Shown: piece by piece, positions 28,020 through 36,915 of the stretch | Position numbering within the stretch: the first letter of the stretch is position 1 | How the letters are laid out: each line of letters starts with the position of its first letter | Assembly: GCA_051653605.1 (NCBI GenBank) | Contig: JBOFWL010000139.1 | Coordinates: 226,093 to 290,092 of the forward strand | From: JBOFWL01 sp051653605 | Lineage (GTDB): Bacteria; Spirochaetota; Brevinematia; Brevinematales; Brevinemataceae | DNA length: 64,000 bases | Direction of reading: 5' to 3' | Position numbers and translations under genes: made by a program | The notes under the pieces: generated by a model | Told to the model about the DNA's origin: nothing | The model's database searches: none | Seen by the model: the letters and a program-made list of their open reading frames with translations, nothing else

Positions 28020-28832
28020 CTATGCCAAATTTTTTATGAGAGTAGATTGACAAAAGTAACTATGCGGTATACACATAGGCCTTTTAAAAATGGGGTCCTG
28101 AATAATATGACTATTGATATTAAATACATTTTTGATCGTCTCTTCAGACATTACTTCCTCAGGGGAGCCTTGAAGATAAATTTTCTTGTCGGCAACTGCG
28201 ATTAAGAAATCAGCGTATCGAGCAGCTAAATTAAGATCGTGTAATACCATAACAATAGTTGTTTTTCTTTGTTTATTTAATTCAAATAAAAGGTCCAAAA
28301 TTTCTATTTGATGTGCAATATCAAGATATGTTGTTGGCTCATCAAGGAGGATAATATCTGTTTCCTGTGCTAAAATCATGGCAATCCATGCGCGCTGACG
28401 CTGGCCACCAGATAATTCATCAAGAAGGCAGTTGGCAAATTCATTCATATTTGTATTATTCAATGCTGAATTAACTGCGATTTCATCACTTTCTGTCCAC
28501 TCTTGAAAAAAAGTGCGGTAAGGGTATCGCCCTTGCTTTACAAGTTGAAATACAGTAAGCCCTTCTGGTGAGTTGTAAGATTGAGGGAGAATAGAAAGAT
28601 TTTTTGCTAATTCTTTGGAGTTGCACTGATGAACGTCTCTTCCATTAACAATAATATTTCCTGATTTAGGCTTTAATAGACGAGCAATAGAACGAAGCAA
28701 TGTAGATTTTCCACAGCCATTACTCCCAATTAATATTGAAATTTTTCCTTCAGGTATGGATAAATTTAAGGAGTCAATGATGATATGTTTATCATAGGCT
28801 AGGGTTAAATTTTGACTTTGGATGATAGACAT
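28020..28832 (-). CDS. Iron-siderophore/haem/B12 ABC transporter ATPase (FecE/BtuD type)
   Basis: A 270-residue ATPase. Walker A is GSNGCGKST, the signature is LSGGQRQRAWIAMILAQ and Walker B is DIILLDEPTTYLDI; VLHDLNLAARYADFLI is typical of the FecE/FhuC group. It energises import through the two permeases that precede it in the operon. Confidence 0.92.
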   Translation of the reverse strand: MSIIQSQNLTLAYDKHIIIDSLNLSIPEGKISILIGSNGCGKSTLLRSIARLLKPKSGNIIVNGRDVHQCNSKELAKNLSILPQSYNSPEGLTVFQLVKQGRYPYRTFFQEWTESDEIAVNSALNNTNMNEFANCLLDELSGGQRQRAWIAMILAQETDIILLDEPTTYLDIAHQIEILDLLFELNKQRKTTIVMVLHDLNLAARYADFLIAVADKKIYLQGSPEEVMSEETIKNVFNINSHIIQDPIFKRPMCIPHSYFCQSTLIKNLA

Positions 28833-28833
28833 G

Positions 28834-29859
28834 TTATTTTCCTTGCTCTGTTTTTAATAGAATAAATAAAAAATAGGGGGCACCAATAATAGAAGTGAAA
28901 ACTCCTAAAGGAAACTCATAAGGAGGAAATAAAATCCGCCCAAGTGTATCAGATATAAGAGTAATGATTGATCCAATAAGAAAGGATAAGGGCACAATTA
29001 TTTTATAATCGAAAGGATTTAGCTTTTTTGCGCAATGAGGGGCAATAAGCCCGACAAAGCCCACAGGGCCGGTATAAGCAACAGCAACGGCGCTAAACAT
29101 TGAAGCCATAAAAAGTAAAATCTTTCGTTCTTTGTTGATGTTTTGCCCAAAACTGATAACAAGGTCATCAGACAGATGATGAACATCAAGAAGAGGTATC
29201 ACAAGAATACAAAAAACACTAAGAATAATAAATAATGTGCTCATTACTGAAAGATTTTCCCAAGAACTGCCATAAGTACTGCCAATTGTCCATACATAGA
29301 ACGAACTTCCTGTAAACTCATTGCTAAAAAGCATTGATCCAGTGATGATAGCACCTAAAATTGTATTTATTGCTAAGCCCATAAAGATAATTTGTAGAGT
29401 TCGCACCCGTTTTTTTATAAAAATTAAGAGGATGCTCAAGGAAATCGTGCATCCAATTCCAGTAAACAAAGGCATCATCGAATAAGGAAGAAGATGCTGG
29501 AATAAAAACATATAGATAAGCGTACCTAATGTGCCGCCAGAGCTTATTCCTAGTAAATCTGGGGTTGCTAGTGGGTTTTTTATAAGAGCTTGAACGATGC
29601 ATCCCGAAATCCCTAAGGCTCCCCCCGCAATAAAGGCAGTAAAAGATCGAGGGGCTCGTAATTCATGAAGGATAAACCACGCTCCTCCAGAAAGTGTTCC
29701 TGAAAAATACTGGAAAACCTCATTTAATGATATTGATTCTGCACCTAGAGTGAGTGACACAATAAATGATATAATACAAAGAGTTAACGCTAATAAAATC
29801 AGAGTAATTGATCGCTTTGATATTAAAAAAGATAAGTATGAATTTCTAATAAGAATCAT
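28834..29859 (-). CDS. FecCD-family ABC permease, second subunit
   Basis: A 341-residue inner-membrane protein with about ten helices. FecCD signatures: LRAPRSFTAFIAGGALGISGCIVQALIKNPLATPDLLGISSG, then VGFVGLIAPHCAKKL and the end GVFTSIIGAPYFLFIL. It overlaps the first permease by four bases, so the two make a heterodimeric channel for a chelated metal. Confidence 0.92.
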   Translation of the reverse strand: MILIRNSYLSFLISKRSITLILLALTLCIISFIVSLTLGAESISLNEVFQYFSGTLSGGAWFILHELRAPRSFTAFIAGGALGISGCIVQALIKNPLATPDLLGISSGGTLGTLIYMFLFQHLLPYSMMPLFTGIGCTISLSILLIFIKKRVRTLQIIFMGLAINTILGAIITGSMLFSNEFTGSSFYVWTIGSTYGSSWENLSVMSTLFIILSVFCILVIPLLDVHHLSDDLVISFGQNINKERKILLFMASMFSAVAVAYTGPVGFVGLIAPHCAKKLNPFDYKIIVPLSFLIGSIITLISDTLGRILFPPYEFPLGVFTSIIGAPYFLFILLKTEQGK

Positions 29860-30833
29860 TGGCTATAACGCTTCCTTGTGGACAAATATAAAAGAAATGG
29901 CGCACCAATAACAGACATTGTAAGCCCAATAGGGAGGTCTAAGATGAGAAAACTACGGGATAGTATATCAGCGATAAGGATAAAGTTTGCTCCAAAGAGC
30001 ATTGAAAAGGGGACGGATATGCGATAGTCGGGGCCAATAAATTTCTTAGTAATATGAGGAATAATAAGCCCTATAAAGCCGATAGCTCCAGCTAAGGCTA
30101 CGGCAAACCCCGAAAAAATCACAATAAATCCAAAAAAGATAAATTTCCAAAATATTATATTTTGCCCCAAAGCTTTAGCAACATCTGATCCGAGAGAAAA
30201 AGTATTCATTTGAGAGGCATAAACTATCACGGCAATAAGACAAATAATAACAGCTCCCAAAATACCCATAGAGAGCCCAATTCTGTCTACAAAAGAGCCT
30301 GTTGTCCACTTTAAAACTTCTTGAGGGTTTCCGCCTTTACTAATTATAATAGCAGTACTTAAAGCAGAAATTAATGAGGTTGTGATAATCCCAATAAGCG
30401 CTATTTTTACGGGAGATTGTTTATAAATATTGCTCATAATAAAAATAAATAACGCTGAAACCGTACTTCCTAAAAAAGCAAGGAAAAGAATAGAAGTTGT
30501 AGGTAGATTTTGAAAAAATAACAGACCTAAAATAATGAAAAAACCTGCTCCTGCGTTAATGCCGAAAATACAAGGAGATGCCATAGGGTTGCTTGTGATA
30601 TTTTGAATAATTAATCCTGATACACCAAGGCTAATTCCAACCATAATGGCTAAAACAGTGCGGGGTAGCCTTAGATCTCGAATGATGTGATAGCTGATAT
30701 TGTCGGGATCATAATTAAAAAAGGCACCGTAAATAGTTTTGATATCAAATAAATGATGTCCCCATGCCAAGCTAAAGAAAATCAATATTCCTAGGCTAGA
30801 GAACAATATTAAGCACAGATATATATTCTTCAT
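29856..30833 (-). CDS. FecCD-family ABC permease, first subunit
   Basis: A 325-residue permease. LRLPRTVLAIMVGISLGVSGLIIQNITSNPMASPCIFGINAG is the family core, and IGFIGLIIPHITKKFIGPDY with LPIGLTMSVIGAPFLLYL close the chain. It lies between the binding protein (12-base gap) and its partner permease. Confidence 0.92.
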   Translation of the reverse strand: MKNIYLCLILFSSLGILIFFSLAWGHHLFDIKTIYGAFFNYDPDNISYHIIRDLRLPRTVLAIMVGISLGVSGLIIQNITSNPMASPCIFGINAGAGFFIILGLLFFQNLPTTSILFLAFLGSTVSALFIFIMSNIYKQSPVKIALIGIITTSLISALSTAIIISKGGNPQEVLKWTTGSFVDRIGLSMGILGAVIICLIAVIVYASQMNTFSLGSDVAKALGQNIIFWKFIFFGFIVIFSGFAVALAGAIGFIGLIIPHITKKFIGPDYRISVPFSMLFGANFILIADILSRSFLILDLPIGLTMSVIGAPFLLYLSTRKRYSQ

Positions 30834-30845
30834 TTAGTTTTTCCG

Positions 30846-31775
30846 TTAGTCTCTGAGAAAAATATTTGAAATTTCGTCTAAAATTTCATAAGCAGCAAGC
30901 ATTCCGTAGGATTTATTCCATGTGTCGTTGTTTACTTCGTATATTGCAGTGCCTTTATGAGAGAGGCTTTTAAAAATCACATTAGTAATGAAATTTGTAG
31001 CATTGTCATAAGCAGCTCGAGGATTTTCTTCGGAGAAAACAAAATAAAAAGCTTGTTCTGCTTCCATATTGGGGATAAGTTCTTTCGAAACTTCAAAATT
31101 GAAGACATCCTGATCGTGAGAAGGAGGACGCTTAAATCCTAATTCTTTCACAATAGAAGCAGAAAACCCTGGGTTTCCATAATAGCGAGCCCCTTTAGTG
31201 GTGAAACGATAGAGTGCAGTTGTCTTATCAAGCACACCTTTTTGAGCGAGCTTTTCATTAAGGATAGCTTTTTTAGCTTCCCAATCGGCCATAACTGTAG
31301 TAGCTTTTTCTTCTTGACCGATTGATTGAGCGACCAAGAAGAAGTTTTCTTTCCATTCGCCAAAAAACTTTTCAACAAAAACTGTAGGGGCGATTTTACT
31401 AAGGGTTGGATAGATATTTTCTTGACGTGCCTTAATACCGATAATTAAATCGGGTTGAAGCCGTGCTATTTTTTCTAGATTTACCTGACGCTCATCACCG
31501 ATGATTTCAACACCAGACATTTGGTTTGAAATATGAGGATACCAAGAAAGGTCGGGAGTATATGATGAAACGGCAGCGATAGGTTTGACGCCAAGAGCAA
31601 GTAGCGCCTCGGTTGATTCTCCAGTAAGAACAATGATGCGTTTGGGATTGTTTGGCACAATACTACTACCCATAGCGTGAATAATTTCTTTCCCGCTAGA
31701 TGTTTGTTGAGAGTTATTTGCACCGCAAGAAGCAAAAAATGCAATGACTCCAATATATAAGACTATATGTTTCAT
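30846..31775 (-). CDS. Fe3+-siderophore/haem-type substrate-binding lipoprotein (FepB/FecB family)
   Basis: A 309-residue binding protein. MKHIVLYIGVIAFFASC is a type II signal with the lipid cysteine at 17. The cluster A-2 binding core reads PKRIIVLTGESTEALLALGVKPIAAV and LQPDLIIGIKARQENIYPTLSKIAPTV. A lipid-anchored binder with an outer-membrane receptor implies delivery across the periplasm to the FecCD permeases. First gene of the operon; GGAG lies 9 bases before ATG. Confidence 0.9.
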   Translation of the reverse strand: MKHIVLYIGVIAFFASCGANNSQQTSSGKEIIHAMGSSIVPNNPKRIIVLTGESTEALLALGVKPIAAVSSYTPDLSWYPHISNQMSGVEIIGDERQVNLEKIARLQPDLIIGIKARQENIYPTLSKIAPTVFVEKFFGEWKENFFLVAQSIGQEEKATTVMADWEAKKAILNEKLAQKGVLDKTTALYRFTTKGARYYGNPGFSASIVKELGFKRPPSHDQDVFNFEVSKELIPNMEAEQAFYFVFSEENPRAAYDNATNFITNVIFKSLSHKGTAIYEVNNDTWNKSYGMLAAYEILDEISNIFLRD

Positions 31776-31832
31776 ATAAATACTCCAAGAATAGTGTTCC
31801 GATTTTCAGAAAAGGTAAATTATCGTGCATTT

Positions 31833-31862
31833 ATTATAGAATAGTAAAATAAGCGATTTCAA
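31833..31862 (-). promoter_or_regulatory. Promoter of the siderophore-uptake/TonB operon
   Basis: Minus strand TTGAAA (31857-31862), an 18-base spacer and TATAAT (31833-31838). I could not see a convincing 19-bp Fur box over it, although iron control would be expected. Confidence 0.65.
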
Positions 31863-31967
31863 TAAAAAACAATATTTTTTTTTATTTTTATAAATTCATG
31901 AGTGTATTTTTACAATTTTTGATCTATTTTGCTTACTATTTATAATAGGAAAACTTAATTATAAAGA

Positions 31968-31996
31968 AAAAAGCCTCCCATATAGAGAGGCTTTTT
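31968..31996 (-). terminator. Terminator after the lipoprotein gene at 32009
   Basis: Perfect arms AAAAAGCCTC and GAGGCTTTTT with a 9-base loop. It works for the minus-strand gene ending at 32009 and separates it from the siderophore operon. The remaining bases between 31776 and 31967 hold the promoter and AT-rich filler. Confidence 0.8.
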
Positions 31997-32008
31997 GAGA
32001 TAGTTAGA

Positions 32009-32674
32009 TTATCTTCTAAACACAACAGTACTGTCTGCTGGATCACTGAGAAAAACTATTTTAGTATCGTCGCTGGAATCGGGCTCAAGGCTTATCATTG
32101 ATAGAGAATTATCGGATACCACCATGAAATTGGTAACAGTGCTTATGGTGGTGATTATATTTTCCCAATCGGATAATACTCTAGTGTCAGGGTCGGAAAA
32201 TCTTGCTCTTGCTAGCGTAGGGGTGAGTTCAACAAATATACCTCTATCTAAAACAGACTGAGGAGTTTCTCTTCCGAGGAATGAAAAGGTTTTTGTTGAT
32301 AGATCGATTACTCTTGTTGTATAGTCTACAATTCTAAGGCTATCAATAAAATTTTCTCTTTCAACATTATCTACCAGTCCATTAATAATAACTGCACGAA
32401 CGATTCTATGTCTTCTTGGATTTGTTGTACTATCGATATAGCGGCCTTCAAAGTTTAGTAGCGTTCCATCTATGCCTGGGACATTAATACTATTCTGATT
32501 ACTGAGCACGTATCTAGTTAATCTTTCTGTATTTCCTGTAGCGCTTTGCTGTATTGCTTCATTGACAGTTCTTTCAAGGAAACTTTGTTGAGCTGTTGGT
32601 GTTGTATCATCAGATGGGCTGGTAGAACAGGCTACAATACTTAACCATAAACTAAAAATCATCCACTTCTTCAT
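32009..32674 (-). CDS. Hypothetical lipoprotein
   Basis: A 221-residue exported protein. MKKWMIFSLWLSIVAC is a type II signal with cysteine 16; a short Ser/Thr/Pro/Asp-rich tether follows. The rest is a mixed beta domain (LLNFEGRYIDSTTNPRRHRIVRAVIING) that I do not recognise. ATG 32674 has GTGAGGA 5-6 bases upstream; the open frame reaches 32716 but lacks a ribosome site there. It stands alone with its own terminator. Confidence 0.65.
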   Translation of the reverse strand: MKKWMIFSLWLSIVACSTSPSDDTTPTAQQSFLERTVNEAIQQSATGNTERLTRYVLSNQNSINVPGIDGTLLNFEGRYIDSTTNPRRHRIVRAVIINGLVDNVERENFIDSLRIVDYTTRVIDLSTKTFSFLGRETPQSVLDRGIFVELTPTLARARFSDPDTRVLSDWENIITTISTVTNFMVVSDNSLSMISLEPDSSDDTKIVFLSDPADSTVVFRR

Positions 32675-32810
32675 AAAATCCTCACTGTTTTTGTATTGAG
32701 TTTTAACTAAATACAAGTTGTTAATTAATGCTAAAATAACAACCCATAGTCTATTGTATCACTTTTGAATTGTCAGAGTCAATACGGTGAAATTATTTTT
32801 TAGATAGCAC

Positions 32811-32839
32811 TTGACAAATTTTCTAAAATGATGTATATC
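32811..32839 (+). promoter_or_regulatory. Promoter of the rhodanese operon
   Basis: TTGACA (32811-32816), a 17-base spacer and TATATC (32834-32839). The inverted repeat at 32841-32875 begins two bases after the -10 box. Confidence 0.75.
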
Positions 32840-32840
32840 T

Positions 32841-32875
32841 ATATTAGAAAAATCTAAATTAACAATTTCTAATAT
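32841..32875 (+). promoter_or_regulatory. Probable operator: 10-bp inverted repeat over the transcription start
   Basis: ATATTAGAAA (32841-32850) and its exact reverse complement TTTCTAATAT (32866-32875), 15 bases apart. A second, nested repeat TTAGA-AAAA-TCTAA occupies 32844-32857. A repressor bound here would block initiation. The natural candidate is the ArsR-type protein encoded at the end of the same operon. Confidence 0.65.
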
Positions 32876-32915
32876 TGATTTAATTGAGAGTGTTTAATTA
32901 TTTGGGGTGAGATAG

Positions 32916-33254
32916 ATGGATATTTATATTATTATAGCAATTGTGGTGATATTGACGCTTGTATCTCTTAGAAAAAGAATAAAAATAAGTCAATTTAAAA
33001 AATTACCTAGGGGTGAATATACTTTAATAGATGTAAGAACTGCCGAAGAAACGAAACATGGAATGCTAGATACAGCCATTAATATTCCGTTAGGCGAATT
33101 GCCTAAAAAGAAAGAATGGATTAGTAAAGGAAAACCAGTTTATGTCTATTGTGCAACGGGAACGCGCTCAACGATGGCAGTGCAGATACTAAAACAAGAA
33201 GGGTTTAGTGTTCAAAATTTAGGTAGTTATCGATCGCTTAAAGGAGCTATATAA
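32916..33254 (+). CDS. Membrane-anchored single-domain rhodanese
   Basis: A 112-residue protein. Residues 1-18 form one membrane helix (MDIYIIIAIVVILTLVSL); a rhodanese fold follows: YTLIDVRTAEETKHGMLDTAINIPLGEL and the active-site loop CATGTRS with C79. It should accept or pass sulfane sulfur at the membrane. The stop meets the start of the CoA-disulfide reductase gene, whose C-terminal domain is a second rhodanese of very similar sequence. Confidence 0.88.
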   Translation: MDIYIIIAIVVILTLVSLRKRIKISQFKKLPRGEYTLIDVRTAEETKHGMLDTAINIPLGELPKKKEWISKGKPVYVYCATGTRSTMAVQILKQEGFSVQNLGSYRSLKGAI

Positions 33255-34876
33255 TGAAAAAAGTTGTTGTGATTGGAGGCGTTGCTGGAGGTGCAGGGGT
33301 GGCAACACGTATTAAACGCCTCTGCGAAGATTGTGAAGTTATTGTCATCGAGAAAGGCAACTTTGTCTCGTTTGCTAATTGTGGGCTTCCTTACCATATA
33401 GGCAAGAAAATTCCTAGAAGAGATCAATTAATTCTTCAAAATCCCAAAACGCTTAAAGCACGAAGCGACATCGAGGTGAGAATTCTACACGAAGCTTTAT
33501 CTATATCCAGAGATAAAAAAGAACTTCAAGTTAAAGATCTTACATCAGGGGAAATCTATACAGAATCATACGATACGCTTGTTCTTGCAACAGGTGCAAA
33601 AGCTATTATTCCCCCTGTAGATGGAGTGAGTGATTCTCGTGTTAAAACACTACAAACAATAGCAGATATGGATGGCATTATTAGCTTATTAGGCGATAGC
33701 CAAAAGCACGTTGCCGTTGTTGGGGGAGGGTTCATCGGCCTAGAAACGGCGGAGAATCTTATCGAAGCAGGGCATCGTGTATCATTGATAGAGCAAGCTC
33801 CCCAAGTGATGACGTCACTCGACGCAGAAATGAGTGCTTATGTCGAAGAAGAGCTATTAAAGCACGGGGTTTCTTTATACCTCAATCATCAGCTAAATCA
33901 GATTACTCCGCTTGAAACAGGTCTACGCCTGAAAGCTAACGATACCGAAATCGATGTTGATTTTGTTGTGTTAGCGGTGGGTGTTTCGCCTAATAGTGGC
34001 CTTGCAGAGCAAGCAGGGATATCCTTAAACCAGCGAAAAGCCATTATTGTGGATGACTATCTCTGTACAAGCGATCCTTCAATTTATGCCGTAGGCGACG
34101 TTATCGAAACATATAATATTGCAACGGGTAAGAGAGGAACGGTTCCATTGGCTGGGCCAGCAACGCGTCAAGCGCGAATTGCAGCGGCAAATATTTTAGG
34201 GGCTACCCAGAAATATACAGGGATCAATCCTACATCAATTTGTAAGGTCTTTTCTCTTACGGTTGCCTCAACAGGAGCGAATGAAAAAGAACTCCAAGAA
34301 CAATCATACCATAAAATCTACGTGCATCCTTCTAATCACCCTGGGTACTACCCTAAGGCAGATCAAATGCACATAAAGCTTCTTTATAATGCTGATGGTG
34401 TTATTTTGGGTGCCCAAATTATTGGAGGAGAAGGCGTCGATAAACGCACAGATATTTTTGCGCTAGCGGTTCGCCAGAAGCTTAATGTGTATGATCTATC
34501 AGAGCAAGATTTTGCCTATGCACCTCCTTTTGGTTCTCCTAGAGACCCAGTGCATGTGGTGTCGTTTGCAGCTATTAATCAGTTAGAAGGAAGATCACAC
34601 CCTGTTTTCAATGTTGACGAAGATAATTCTATCTTATTGGATGTAAGAGAGCCTTCAGAAGTTGCGCAAGGAGCTGTAAAAAATTCGATACATATTCCTC
34701 TTGGAGAATTACGAAAGCGATATCAAGAATTAGATTCGACAAAGCCAGTAGTAGTGATGTGTGCCTCAGGGCTTAGATCATACCTAGCAGAGCGATTGTT
34801 ATCTCAAAAAGGCTTTACGGTGAGCAATTATAGTGGTGGTTACACATGCCTAAGAATATCAAATTTGACCCACTAA
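33254..34876 (+). CDS. CoA-disulfide reductase / NADH-dependent persulfide reductase with C-terminal rhodanese
   Basis: A 540-residue flavoprotein of the CoADR-RHD type. The FAD fold is VVVIGGVAGGAGVATRIKR; the single redox cysteine is C43 in SFANCGLPYHIG; the NADH fold is VAVVGGGFIGLETAENL; YAVGDVIE binds FAD. The C-terminal rhodanese domain (about residues 455-535) has ILLDVREPSEVAQGAVKNSIHIPLGEL and active-site C503 in CASGLRS. Such fusions reduce CoA-disulfide, CoA-persulfide or polysulfide. Flanked by a rhodanese and an ArsR regulator, it is probably part of a sulfane-sulfur response. Confidence 0.9.
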   Translation: MKKVVVIGGVAGGAGVATRIKRLCEDCEVIVIEKGNFVSFANCGLPYHIGKKIPRRDQLILQNPKTLKARSDIEVRILHEALSISRDKKELQVKDLTSGEIYTESYDTLVLATGAKAIIPPVDGVSDSRVKTLQTIADMDGIISLLGDSQKHVAVVGGGFIGLETAENLIEAGHRVSLIEQAPQVMTSLDAEMSAYVEEELLKHGVSLYLNHQLNQITPLETGLRLKANDTEIDVDFVVLAVGVSPNSGLAEQAGISLNQRKAIIVDDYLCTSDPSIYAVGDVIETYNIATGKRGTVPLAGPATRQARIAAANILGATQKYTGINPTSICKVFSLTVASTGANEKELQEQSYHKIYVHPSNHPGYYPKADQMHIKLLYNADGVILGAQIIGGEGVDKRTDIFALAVRQKLNVYDLSEQDFAYAPPFGSPRDPVHVVSFAAINQLEGRSHPVFNVDEDNSILLDVREPSEVAQGAVKNSIHIPLGELRKRYQELDSTKPVVVMCASGLRSYLAERLLSQKGFTVSNYSGGYTCLRISNLTH

Positions 34877-35157
34877 TTAATAACATTGATCGCGCATCGG
34901 AGTTTTGTCTGGTTTGTAGCAACCCAAAAAGGCTTCTAATTTTATGCTATCTTCTTAAATATAACAGGCTAAATGTTGGTGAATTAAGAACATATATCCC
35001 CATGCTTTCGCAGTCGGCGCTTTCACAACACTTAGCAATTTTGAGATCAGCAAATTTTGTTTTTGTGGAGAAAGAAGGGCTGCAGTCTTTTTATTCTATT
35101 ATAGATCCGTCTATTAAAAAAATCTTGGGCGTTTTTCAGGAAGAATACTGTAAATAA
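34846..35157 (+). CDS. ArsR-family winged-helix regulator, probable persulfide sensor
   Basis: A 103-residue ArsR/SmtB-type protein. The recognition region reads LNVGELRTYIPMLSQSALSQHLAILRSANFVFVEKEGLQSFYSI. Cysteines lie at 21 and 24 (FCLVCSNPKR), 34 and 102 (EEYCK). Reactive-sulfur sensors of this family (SqrR/BigR group) use a cysteine pair to form a tri- or tetrasulfide; the spacing here is not identical, so that mechanism is inference from context. It overlaps the reductase gene by 31 bases. It probably binds the inverted repeat at 32841-32875. Confidence 0.8.
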   Translation: MPKNIKFDPLINNIDRASEFCLVCSNPKRLLILCYLLKYNRLNVGELRTYIPMLSQSALSQHLAILRSANFVFVEKEGLQSFYSIIDPSIKKILGVFQEEYCK

Positions 35158-35161
35158 TGAT

Positions 35162-35197
35162 AAAATCCCGCAGGTATCACGTGCTTGCGGGATTTTT
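35162..35197 (+). terminator. Terminator of the rhodanese operon
   Basis: Perfect 11-bp arms AAAATCCCGCA (35162-35172) and TGCGGGATTTT (35186-35196) followed by T. Confidence 0.88.
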
Positions 35198-35502
35198 AGT
35201 TAATTATATATTGAAATATCGATAACATACTAGTATATTAGATGAGAATATGTTATAATCAAATCATAAAAATTAAGAGATTTGTGTAAAAAAAGATGCC
35301 CAAGCACAGTACTATTTTTCAGTAAAAGCTTGCTTGAAATATGGAAAATACCTGTTGGTTGTGAAATTTTATTGCAGAGAAAGGGAGTATCAATAATATC
35401 TCTTTGTTTTATATGTAGTTAAATCAAAAATGGATAAATCCTTAAAAACCTTGTAATTTTTTTTTAAATATAATAAACTGTTATGGTAGTATGGTGGTTT
35501 GC
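35198..35502 (+). promoter_or_regulatory. Long gene-free leader region before the hexuronate cluster
   Basis: About 300 AT-rich bases without a gene. A plausible promoter is TTGAAA (35211-35216), 17-base spacer and TATATT (35234-35239). TATAAT also occurs at 35254-35259 and 35469-35474 but without good -35 boxes. Only very short ORFs are present. The region probably carries the operator for the GntR regulator encoded next; I could not define it. Confidence 0.4.
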
Positions 35503-36183
35503 ATGATTATAGCAAAAAATATCGAAGATTACCGTAATGTTAGTGAATATGCGTATACGGTGTTAAAAGCAAATATTCTTAATCTTAATTTCAAACCAGG
35601 TAGAAAACTTTCAGAGGTGGAGATATCAGAAATTCTCAATATTTCGCGTACCCCTGTAAGAGAAGCAATTATCCGGCTTGCTCAAGAAGGCGTGTGTAAT
35701 GTCCAGCCTCAAAGGGGAACATTTGTTTCAAAGATAGATTTTTCCTTGGTGGAAGAAGCACGTTTTGCGCGGCGAGCATTGGAAGAAAAAATTGTAATAT
35801 CGGCAATCGAACTGTTTTCTGAAAAAGACGCAGAAGACTGTTTTCGTATTGTGGAAGATCACAAACAGGTGCCACAAGAAAATTTCGAAGAACACTTCTA
35901 TTATGATGAACTCTTTCATCGGCAGCTATATACAGCCTGCGGCAAGGCTAGAGTTTGGGATATGATCAAAACATTCGACTGGGATTATCTGCGAATTCGA
36001 TACCTTGCACTGGTAGATCTTATAAAATCTAGTAGTATTATTGAGGATCACGAAAATATTCTAAATGCTATTATTAGCAAAGATAAATCGCTAGCATTGG
36101 ATGCAACTTATACCCATATCGACCGCTGGCAAAAAGAAAGCACAACAATATCAGAGTTGCATTCTGAGTATTTTAAATCATAG
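35503..36183 (+). CDS. GntR/FadR-family regulator of hexuronate catabolism (UxuR/ExuR-like)
   Basis: A protein of about 226 residues. The N-terminal winged helix has ILNLNFKPGRKLSEVEISEILNISRTPVREAIIRLAQEGVCNVQPQRGTFVS, the GntR signature. The C-terminal all-helical FCD domain (residues 90-220) contains DELFHRQLYTACGK, with metal/ligand residues D and H. It leads the kdgA-kdgK-uxuB-uxuA-uxaC cluster on the same strand, so control by glucuronate-derived ligands is likely. ATG 35503 has GGTGG 5 bases upstream; ATG 35491 is in frame and possible. Confidence 0.85.
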   Translation: MIIAKNIEDYRNVSEYAYTVLKANILNLNFKPGRKLSEVEISEILNISRTPVREAIIRLAQEGVCNVQPQRGTFVSKIDFSLVEEARFARRALEEKIVISAIELFSEKDAEDCFRIVEDHKQVPQENFEEHFYYDELFHRQLYTACGKARVWDMIKTFDWDYLRIRYLALVDLIKSSSIIEDHENILNAIISKDKSLALDATYTHIDRWQKESTTISELHSEYFKS

Positions 36184-36214
36184 AATCATAAATAAATAAC
36201 CTAGAGGTTTAGAC

Positions 36215-36841
36215 ATGTTAGAAAAATACACAAGTGTCAAGATTATCCCCGTTGCTGTAGTTAATAACGAAGAAGAAATTCGACGTATTGCCGATTTATG
36301 TATGGAATTTCTCCCCGCATTAGAACTTACAATGCGTACAGAATACGGTTATAAAGCCCTAGAGATCCTAGCTAAAGATTACCCCACCTTACCATTGGCA
36401 GCAGCAACAATTTTAAGCTCAGAACAAGCAGATAGAGCGGTTAATGCTGGAGCAAAAATTGTTATTACTCCTGGGTTTCAGCCCGCAATCCTTGAGCACT
36501 GCAAAAAACAAAATTATGCCTATATTCCGGGTGTCGCTACGGCAGCAGAGATCGAACAATGCCTTGCATATGGGCATAAACATCTTAAAATGTTTCCAGC
36601 AGCGGTATTAGGTGGGCTTGACTGGCTTAAAGCAATGGCGCCGGTTTATTCTCATACGGGGCTAAAATTTATGCCTTTGGGCGGAGTCAAACCTGATAAT
36701 GCATTAGAATATCTTCGTCAAAGCAACGTTTTTGCCTGTGGTGGGACATGGCTCTGTGCTAAAGACTTGCTCGAAGCAAAGGATTGGTCAGGGCTTAAAC
36801 AGCGTTTTCAAGCTGCAGCTCAACTTATTGAACAAATTTAA
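36215..36841 (+). CDS. kdgA: 2-dehydro-3-deoxy-6-phosphogluconate (KDPG) aldolase
   Basis: A 208-residue class I aldolase splitting KDPG to pyruvate and glyceraldehyde-3-phosphate, the last step of hexuronate breakdown. The catalytic glutamate is E37 in ALELTMRT; the Schiff-base lysine is K125 in HLKMFPAAVLGG; GVATAAEIEQCLAYG and FMPLGGVKPDN bind phosphate. It follows the regulator after 31 bases with AGAGG before the ATG. Confidence 0.93.
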   Translation: MLEKYTSVKIIPVAVVNNEEEIRRIADLCMEFLPALELTMRTEYGYKALEILAKDYPTLPLAAATILSSEQADRAVNAGAKIVITPGFQPAILEHCKKQNYAYIPGVATAAEIEQCLAYGHKHLKMFPAAVLGGLDWLKAMAPVYSHTGLKFMPLGGVKPDNALEYLRQSNVFACGGTWLCAKDLLEAKDWSGLKQRFQAAAQLIEQI

Positions 36842-36915
36842 AACAAAGAAATATTCAGGATTTTACTTAATATTAAATTAATTTAATGATATTATTATTT
36901 ATTCAGGAGAATTAA

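Noticed and set aside
31776..31870. Fur box over the siderophore operon promoter
   Set aside because: Only a partial GATAAT match is visible; no 19-bp inverted repeat, so I do not annotate it.
35275..35450. Leader peptides before the GntR gene
   Set aside because: Only frames of fewer than ten codons without ribosome sites; nothing distinguishes them from chance.
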